From a virus, in the IMG/VR virus record IMGVR_UViG_3300030419_004788, positions 10,642 to 74,641 of that record: 64,000 nt of DNA, one strand, 5' to 3'. Made by a program: the position numbers and the translations under genes. The notes under the pieces are model-generated. The model was not told where the DNA came from and searched no databases. It worked only from the letters and a program-made list of their open reading frames with translations. This document shows positions 58,623-64,000 of this stretch, one piece after another (the first letter of the stretch is position 1; each line of letters begins with the position of its first letter).

Positions 58623-61600
58623 CTACCCACAGGAATTGCCATCTGGGCATTCACCGCCAGCAACACCACCATTACATGTTCCTCGATGTACCCAACAACC
58701 ACCGAAAAATTGACAACGAGTTTCATTCATTTGGTGTGCATAGTATCCACTCCATCCTTGTTCAATACAATCTCCTGCTTGTGGAATTTGCCAATCGTTA
58801 AATTCATATAACCATGTTAGATGGGAAGGTAATGCCCAATTATCTGTGAAGCAACAACAACCATCCATATTGACATTATTACAATTATTATCTGGGAAAG
58901 AAGTACCATGTTTAAGTGCCATACAAACTTCATCAGCACTTAGCCATGGATGAGCGGGGCTTCCTTCACTACCAATCCATTCACACGAACGACCAACAGT
59001 TTCGTTGATAGCGTCCTCTCCTTCATTCAACCACCAACAACATGATGTCATTAGTTCTGAAGTATCAAATCCATCTGGGCAGGGTTCACCTCTTTCATCA
59101 CAGCAAGACATATTGGTTTTGTCAGTAATTCCTTTATCGAAATTACCACCAATATTTTTCCCCTGCAATGCAGTACCATCATAGTCACAACAACACTCAT
59201 AAGGAGTGCCATCTGCTAATATAATACTACCTGTCTGCATTGATGTTGTGGAAATTGTAACATCTTCACCACCACATGAAATTGCATGACCAATTTGATT
59301 TAAAGTGTCTTTTATATCATTAATTCCAATCATTGAATAATATTCACTGCTTGTTGCAAGGGGACTTACCCATTCAGGGTGTGTATTTTCTGTTCCTACA
59401 TCAACACATATAGCGTAAATGATAACACCATCATTCTTTAGATTTTCCGCTTCTGCTATCGCTGCCTCTGCTTCTGCTGAAGAACGGAAGTTTCCATTGG
59501 ATATTATTATTAATATTTTTCCATGAGTATGATTCAGTTCAGTGTTTATTCTATTTGTAACAATTTCAAAATCACCCCTAACAAGTTGCAATGGTCTGGT
59601 GAGTACTCTATCACCTATTGCCATACTGTATATGCCTTCTTTTACTCTTGCATAATTATTGGTAAGAGAAATATCTACTGAAGTGTCTGTAAATACTGAA
59701 TCATTAAATCCTATTTTTTCATATCTTGAATCTAATTGGTCTACAAACGAAGTAAGTGCAGGTTTAATAATATTTGAGAATTGGAACATTTCTATATTTG
59801 TATCTGCGAGCAACATAACATCTGGACTGCTTGTTAAACTTCGACATTCATCTGCAAGTAAGTGTTCACCACCCAAAGAAGTTGGGGGTCCTATTGGGTC
59901 GGGTGTATTATAATTGTTGGTAGAACATCCACTCCAGAAAATATGAGAGTAAGAATTATCGATACCATCATTTAAATCTGAACATGCTCGACTTGTTTTC
60001 TGCTCACATCCCCATACACCTTCAAAAGTGAGATGACAACACATACCTAAACATTCTTCTTCTATATTCACACTGCCTGGTTGACATATTGGAAGGTCTT
60101 CTATATAACACTGACCAGGTCCATCACCATAACCAACTTCAGGACATTCACAAATATTCCCACCAAAGTCTTCACACACACCACCTATACTTTGTTGCCA
60201 TCCACGACATAAAGGACATGGTGCATATATTGGTGGGTCGTAAGGAACTCCATTTTCATCTAAACAAAGTCCATCAACATTAACAAAACCAGCAGGACCA
60301 CCATTCTCTGTTGGCCAGTTATCAATATCTGTTCCACTTTCACGACACCATGTACAACTAAATGGTGCATATGCCGCACCTTCATAATCTCCACCACCAC
60401 CAATCCTATTTGGTCCAGCACAACGAGAACCAACACCCCAGAAAGTTCCTTTAGAACCATCCGATGCAGTAAGATTTACACAAACTGAAGGGGAAGTTTC
60501 ATAACATCTAGCAGATGTATTGGTATCACCGACACAACAAGCACCGATGCTTCCTTCTAGGCAACAGTTTACAGCATCTTCTCCTGTACACGAACCACCA
60601 ATAAAGAATACACTATTAGGTTCAAACGAACATTGATATTCACTCATTTCATAACAAGCATTTTCTACACAACAAGCACCTGTTTCTTGACACGGTTCTG
60701 GACAACCTCCTAAAATTTCAACATCAACACAAGTCTTTCCTTCAACATAGAAACCACCATAAATATTTCTACATCTATTCAAAGAAGTTTCTGCACATAT
60801 TCCATTTACACAACAAGCACCTTCCGAATAACAATTTGGTCCTTCTGGTCTTGAAAGACAAGTTGTTGTATCAAATACACCACCCAGATTTGTGCAGTAA
60901 TCTTCTGTAACATAATCCACACATCCAGGATAATCATCTTCACCTATTGTATTATCTGTACAATAACAACAAGAACCTAGATTGCTAGAATCTGCGGCAT
61001 ATAAAGTATCATTTATAGTCTTTGAATTATCAAATACATGTTTTACATCTGTGGAAGTTCCTAATACAGAATCATGTGTTTGTCCCATATGGAATCCAGA
61101 ATATATTTCAGTTTTACCATCAGCATTTGTGCTGATATATGTGAATGGAACAAATTCACCAGTTTGACCAGCAGTAGAACCAACAGTCGAAGTGTTTTCA
61201 ATAGAATCTTCTTTCTCTAGATTGACTGATGATTTTGCTTCTCTAAATGTTGTTAATCTTGCTATAAGATTTTTCTTATCATCATCCCAAAAAGTATTTA
61301 ATGAACCATGTGCGGATAATCCATCATATATGTGTACCAATTCTCCAGTATTTCCCATAATACCATATTGATATGTTGCACCCCTTATTCGTATATCATA
61401 ATCTGTGACTCCGAGTATAGAAATATCTCTACCACTAGAAGTAAGGGTTCTAAAATATGCAGTACCGCCAGCAGTACCGTCTGATATTAATTCTTTAAAA
61501 ATTTCACTATATGGAGAATTGGTAGTAGCATTATCAATATCAGAAGATGTATGCCATTGACCAGAATCAAAAGTAATACCATCACCTGTTGCACCTGTAC

Positions 61601-61886
61601 AACCTTCGACTGCAATTGTTGTTCCTGTGTCGATGGTAAATGTAAGTGTTCCAAGACCATACGAATTACCACCAGAGGTTATACCATATGAAAATCCTGA
61701 AGTTCCATCATCAAAATCATACCATTCAAATGTAATTCCAGAACCAGTAATACCAGTAGCACCTGTTGGACCAGTAACACCAGTAGCACCAGTTGGACCT
61801 GTTGGACCTGTATTACCTGTGGGTCCTTGAATCGAACCCATAGCACTCGTGTCGTGTATTCTACTTGAGCCGTGAATTACTGCCAT
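58623..61886 (-). CDS. Cysteine-rich fibre protein with collagen-like start and von Willebrand A-like domain
   Basis: The 1087-residue protein begins with MAVIHGSSR and a collagen-like tract of GPTGNTGPTGPTG type to about residue 50. A beta-rich module follows to about 300. GACC units (GACCVNGIC, GACCVENAC, GACCVGDTN) occupy about 360-560. At about residues 690-870 there is a von Willebrand A-like domain: VMLLADTNIEM begins it (a degenerate MIDAS with Asp-Thr-Asn rather than Asp-x-Ser-x-Ser), KILIIISNG and VIIYAICVDVG are inner strands. Cysteine-rich segments then run to the end (GGECPDGNSCG). Likely a virion adhesin. It starts 1 nt after the previous gene's stop. Confidence 0.75.
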   Translation of the reverse strand: MAVIHGSSRIHDTSAMGSIQGPTGNTGPTGPTGATGVTGPTGATGITGSGITFEWYDFDDGTSGFSYGITSGGNSYGLGTLTFTIDTGTTIAVEGCTGATGDGITFDSGQWHTSSDIDNATTNSPYSEIFKELISDGTAGGTAYFRTLTSSGRDISILGVTDYDIRIRGATYQYGIMGNTGELVHIYDGLSAHGSLNTFWDDDKKNLIARLTTFREAKSSVNLEKEDSIENTSTVGSTAGQTGEFVPFTYISTNADGKTEIYSGFHMGQTHDSVLGTSTDVKHVFDNSKTINDTLYAADSSNLGSCCYCTDNTIGEDDYPGCVDYVTEDYCTNLGGVFDTTTCLSRPEGPNCYSEGACCVNGICAETSLNRCRNIYGGFYVEGKTCVDVEILGGCPEPCQETGACCVENACYEMSEYQCSFEPNSVFFIGGSCTGEDAVNCCLEGSIGACCVGDTNTSARCYETSPSVCVNLTASDGSKGTFWGVGSRCAGPNRIGGGGDYEGAAYAPFSCTWCRESGTDIDNWPTENGGPAGFVNVDGLCLDENGVPYDPPIYAPCPLCRGWQQSIGGVCEDFGGNICECPEVGYGDGPGQCYIEDLPICQPGSVNIEEECLGMCCHLTFEGVWGCEQKTSRACSDLNDGIDNSYSHIFWSGCSTNNYNTPDPIGPPTSLGGEHLLADECRSLTSSPDVMLLADTNIEMFQFSNIIKPALTSFVDQLDSRYEKIGFNDSVFTDTSVDISLTNNYARVKEGIYSMAIGDRVLTRPLQLVRGDFEIVTNRINTELNHTHGKILIIISNGNFRSSAEAEAAIAEAENLKNDGVIIYAICVDVGTENTHPEWVSPLATSSEYYSMIGINDIKDTLNQIGHAISCGGEDVTISTTSMQTGSIILADGTPYECCCDYDGTALQGKNIGGNFDKGITDKTNMSCCDERGEPCPDGFDTSELMTSCCWWLNEGEDAINETVGRSCEWIGSEGSPAHPWLSADEVCMALKHGTSFPDNNCNNVNMDGCCCFTDNWALPSHLTWLYEFNDWQIPQAGDCIEQGWSGYYAHQMNETRCQFFGGCWVHRGTCNGGVAGGECPDGNSCG

Positions 61887-61887
61887 A

Positions 61888-64000
61888 TTATTGATTAATT
61901 CCTTGGTCTGAATCTCTTATTACTTTTGGTAAATCCCAAAGTTTTTGGTTTGCATGACCACCAGTAGCATATTTACCATCGCATCTGATTAAACGAATTG
62001 GTCTTACCTTATATGTATTTCGTGTTCTGTTTTTCTTTCCTACAAGGAAATTATTTTCTTTTTCATTTATATCGAACTTCATTGCCCATGCAAGACTGCC
62101 TGCATCTGCGGTAGAACCACCACTACCTATAACTCCTTCTCCCGATGCAGTTCTTCCTTTTGTTTCATCGAATGCACCAGTAGATGTCCAGTGCCAACCA
62201 TCAAGTGGAACAGCACCTTTTATTAAGAGAGAAGCATTTAAATCAAAATCGTGTGGATTACTGCTTACACAATTTGAAGCAATGAATGACATTTCATCAT
62301 GACTTGGAATATACCACGATGAAACTACAGCATCATTTGTTCCAGTTCCACCAGTAATAGTTGTTAAGTTATCATCCATTAATCTTGTTGCTCGGAATGC
62401 AGAAATATAGTCACTCGTCAATCCTGGACCAAAGTCTGTTGATGAATAGTGACCATCTTTATCATCATATCCTTCATATAATACATTGTCAGCATTAATG
62501 ATTCTAATGGTATTATAAATTCCCCAGTTCCTGTGCCAAAGTCCATGTGCAGACTGCAAAGGTTTTGTGGTAAGTTTTTGTGCATATCCCGAACCAAGTC
62601 TTCGTGCATTCCTACAAGATGTAAATGTGTGACTTCCTAAAACATTTAATGATTTCTCACCAATATTTTCATTAAACCAATATCCTTCGGAAAGTTTAAA
62701 TACTGTTTGAATATAATTTTCGTGTATTTCATCAACCTGTCCTGTATCTGGATTGTGCAATGGTCCCCATGAACTTCCTCTATTACCCCAATAGAATTCT
62801 TGAGTTGCACCATCAAAGTCTGAATTATAATAGTTTATAACTTGTCTGTCGCCAGTTATTGCAACTGGTGATGGTGAGATTATCATATAATATGCATCTG
62901 GTCTAGATAACTCATCGTCCTCTAATGGTAATCTATCATAATCTGGACATCCTTTTTCTGAAGTAAAACCATATCCATGCCAGTCATATTTAGAACGATA
63001 TAAATCACAGGTTAATCCTAAATTGTCCGATAAAGAACCAGTTGCACCAAGCATTAAGTTTTGCCAATCAGCATCTTTACTTTCACCAAAACTTTTAGAA
63101 CCAAATACCTGTGAACCAAATGGTCTATAGAGTCCAACTACAACACCACCTGCATATTCATCTCCAGGCATAAGGTCTAATCCTGCAACAACTGGAACAC
63201 AACTACTGTGTTCGTCTGTTCTGTGTCTGGTATCTTCACACTTTGTACCCTTGCCTGCATATAAGTTACCACCACTTATACAGTCACTTCCTGTAATCCC
63301 ATTACCACATGTTCCACCAGAATAATAGCAAGCACCTGTTCCTCCATAACAAATTTCAGTTCCATCATCTAATGAACATACACTTCCTTCTCCATGAAAA
63401 TAATAACCAAGTGCAAGACATTCTTTTCTTGTTCTTTGTGAACATCCTCCTCTACCATCACAACATGCACCCAAACCTCTACTAGCATTATCACAGTCCA
63501 TGTTTCTACAGTCTGCTGATAGTCCACCAAATGAAGTTTCTACATCTAAAAGTTCACCGAGATTTATACAATCATCTACACTTAAATCATTAAAACATTC
63601 TATCTTTCCACTGTTTGTGTAGTGAACACAACACGCACCTGTATCAAAACAAATACTTCCTGTCCATCCACTAGTTAGTCCACCACATACTGTATTAGAA
63701 CCGTGCCAATATCCTGTGCATAAATCTTCTATTGTGTGTATACATTCACCTTCTCCTCTACAACACGCACCTGTAGAACCAGTTGCACCAAATAGTTTTC
63801 TTTCACTACCCTTATATGAAACTTGTTCTTCTGGATAATATAAAAACTCACCGCATTGTTTTTCTCTATCATGACAGAAAAATGGGTCATCAGAAGTTCC
63901 TTCTGATATAACAGTACCAGCAGAATTCCATTGAACTATGTTTCCATGCCACGCTACACCATCTGGACAAATTCTACCGCCTGGGCAATCAGAATTTCTT
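61888..64000 (-). CDS. Cysteine-rich fibre protein with DUF1566/Lcl-like C-terminus, 5' end outside window
   Basis: The frame is open from the stop at 61888 to the window edge, so at least 704 residues are visible and the N-terminus is missing; the ATG at 63501 is internal. The upstream part continues the same repeats (GSTGACCRGEGEC, DTGACCVHYTN), preceding GLGACCDGRGGC. From about residue 265 on is a large domain with DEYAGGVVVGLYRPFGSQVFG, and the C-terminus has WYIPSHDEMSFIAS, WHWTSTGAF and YKVRPIRLIRC, a good match to DUF1566/Lcl-type domains. It is most likely a receptor-binding fibre. Confidence 0.75.
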   Translation of the reverse strand, partial: RNSDCPGGRICPDGVAWHGNIVQWNSAGTVISEGTSDDPFFCHDREKQCGEFLYYPEEQVSYKGSERKLFGATGSTGACCRGEGECIHTIEDLCTGYWHGSNTVCGGLTSGWTGSICFDTGACCVHYTNSGKIECFNDLSVDDCINLGELLDVETSFGGLSADCRNMDCDNASRGLGACCDGRGGCSQRTRKECLALGYYFHGEGSVCSLDDGTEICYGGTGACYYSGGTCGNGITGSDCISGGNLYAGKGTKCEDTRHRTDEHSSCVPVVAGLDLMPGDEYAGGVVVGLYRPFGSQVFGSKSFGESKDADWQNLMLGATGSLSDNLGLTCDLYRSKYDWHGYGFTSEKGCPDYDRLPLEDDELSRPDAYYMIISPSPVAITGDRQVINYYNSDFDGATQEFYWGNRGSSWGPLHNPDTGQVDEIHENYIQTVFKLSEGYWFNENIGEKSLNVLGSHTFTSCRNARRLGSGYAQKLTTKPLQSAHGLWHRNWGIYNTIRIINADNVLYEGYDDKDGHYSSTDFGPGLTSDYISAFRATRLMDDNLTTITGGTGTNDAVVSSWYIPSHDEMSFIASNCVSSNPHDFDLNASLLIKGAVPLDGWHWTSTGAFDETKGRTASGEGVIGSGGSTADAGSLAWAMKFDINEKENNFLVGKKNRTRNTYKVRPIRLIRCDGKYATGGHANQKLWDLPKVIRDSDQGINQ

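Noticed and set aside
63501-63503. ATG at 63501 as the true start of the last fibre gene
   Set aside because: The frame continues without stop to the window edge and encodes more GACC repeats, so the gene begins outside the window.
46082-64000. Diversity-generating retroelement suspected because of C-lectin-like fibre ends
   Set aside because: No reverse transcriptase, accessory gene or template/variable repeat pair with adenine-specific changes was seen in the window.
1-64000. tRNA genes, integrase, insertion sequences and photosynthesis genes
   Set aside because: None was recognised; intergenic gaps are too short for most RNA genes and a covariance-model scan could not be run.

Overview
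This window is part of an AT-rich genome of a T4-like (contractile-tailed, exo-T-even type) bacteriophage, most similar in gene content and order to marine myophages such as those of cyanobacteria and SAR11. The evidence is an almost unbroken set of T4 core genes: regA, gp62, gp44, gp45, RNase H, gp46, gp47, gp55, UvsW, UvsY, gp23, gp22, gp21, gp20, gp19, gp18, gp17, gp16, gp15, gp14 and gp13. Every gene I accept lies on the minus strand, so the window reads in biological order from 64000 down to 1. No tRNA, photosynthesis gene, integrase, CRISPR array or insertion sequence was seen, and the host cannot be named. No gene-free stretch exceeds about 120 bases.

Region A (64000-46082) holds five very large or large cysteine-rich, probably fibre or adhesin, proteins. 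They are built from a GACC-type disulfide-like repeat of about 40 residues. Three of them carry a short collagen-like Gly-X-Y stretch at the N-terminus, one carries a von Willebrand A-like domain, and two end in a DUF1566/Lcl-like (C-lectin-like fold) domain. Two giants (1653 and 1922 residues) share an almost identical N-terminal module and diverge afterwards. T4-type late promoter boxes (TATAAATA) precede several of these genes. This is the least explained and most interesting part of the window.

Region B (46009-31844) is the virion morphogenesis block: a small zinc-ribbon-like protein under a consensus sigma70-type promoter, the neck and tail-completion proteins (gp13, gp14, gp15), the terminase (gp16, gp17), sheath (gp18), tube (gp19), portal (gp20), prohead core proteins, protease (gp21), scaffold (gp22) and major capsid protein (gp23), a strong UUCG-loop terminator, and a second tail-tube-like protein.

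Region C (31793-17565) is the replication, recombination and transcription block: UvsY, UvsW, the late sigma factor gp55, the gp46/gp47 nuclease, RNase H, sliding clamp, clamp loader and RegA. Interleaved are a GroES-like co-chaperonin, a solitary DNA methyltransferase and a striking fusion of a thioredoxin/glutaredoxin-like domain to a eukaryotic-type (type II) glutamine synthetase. RNase H appears to use an ATT start codon; without it the first catalytic aspartate would be lost.

Region D (17547-1) is a tightly packed, translationally coupled island of 23 sugar-nucleotide and glycosyltransferase genes. It encodes the GDP-mannose to GDP-fucose route (Gmd, Fcl), three GT10 fucosyltransferase-like proteins, a CMP-sialate-synthetase-like/cupin fusion next to a GT29 sialyltransferase-like protein, a GT25-like protein and other transferases, a sulfotransferase, aminotransferases, a sugar C-methyltransferase, cupins, a GmhA-like isomerase and a HAD phosphatase. 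The simplest reading is that the phage makes and transfers its own decorated deoxysugar glycan, either onto its particle (perhaps the fibres of region A) or onto the host surface. The acceptor is not visible in the sequence.
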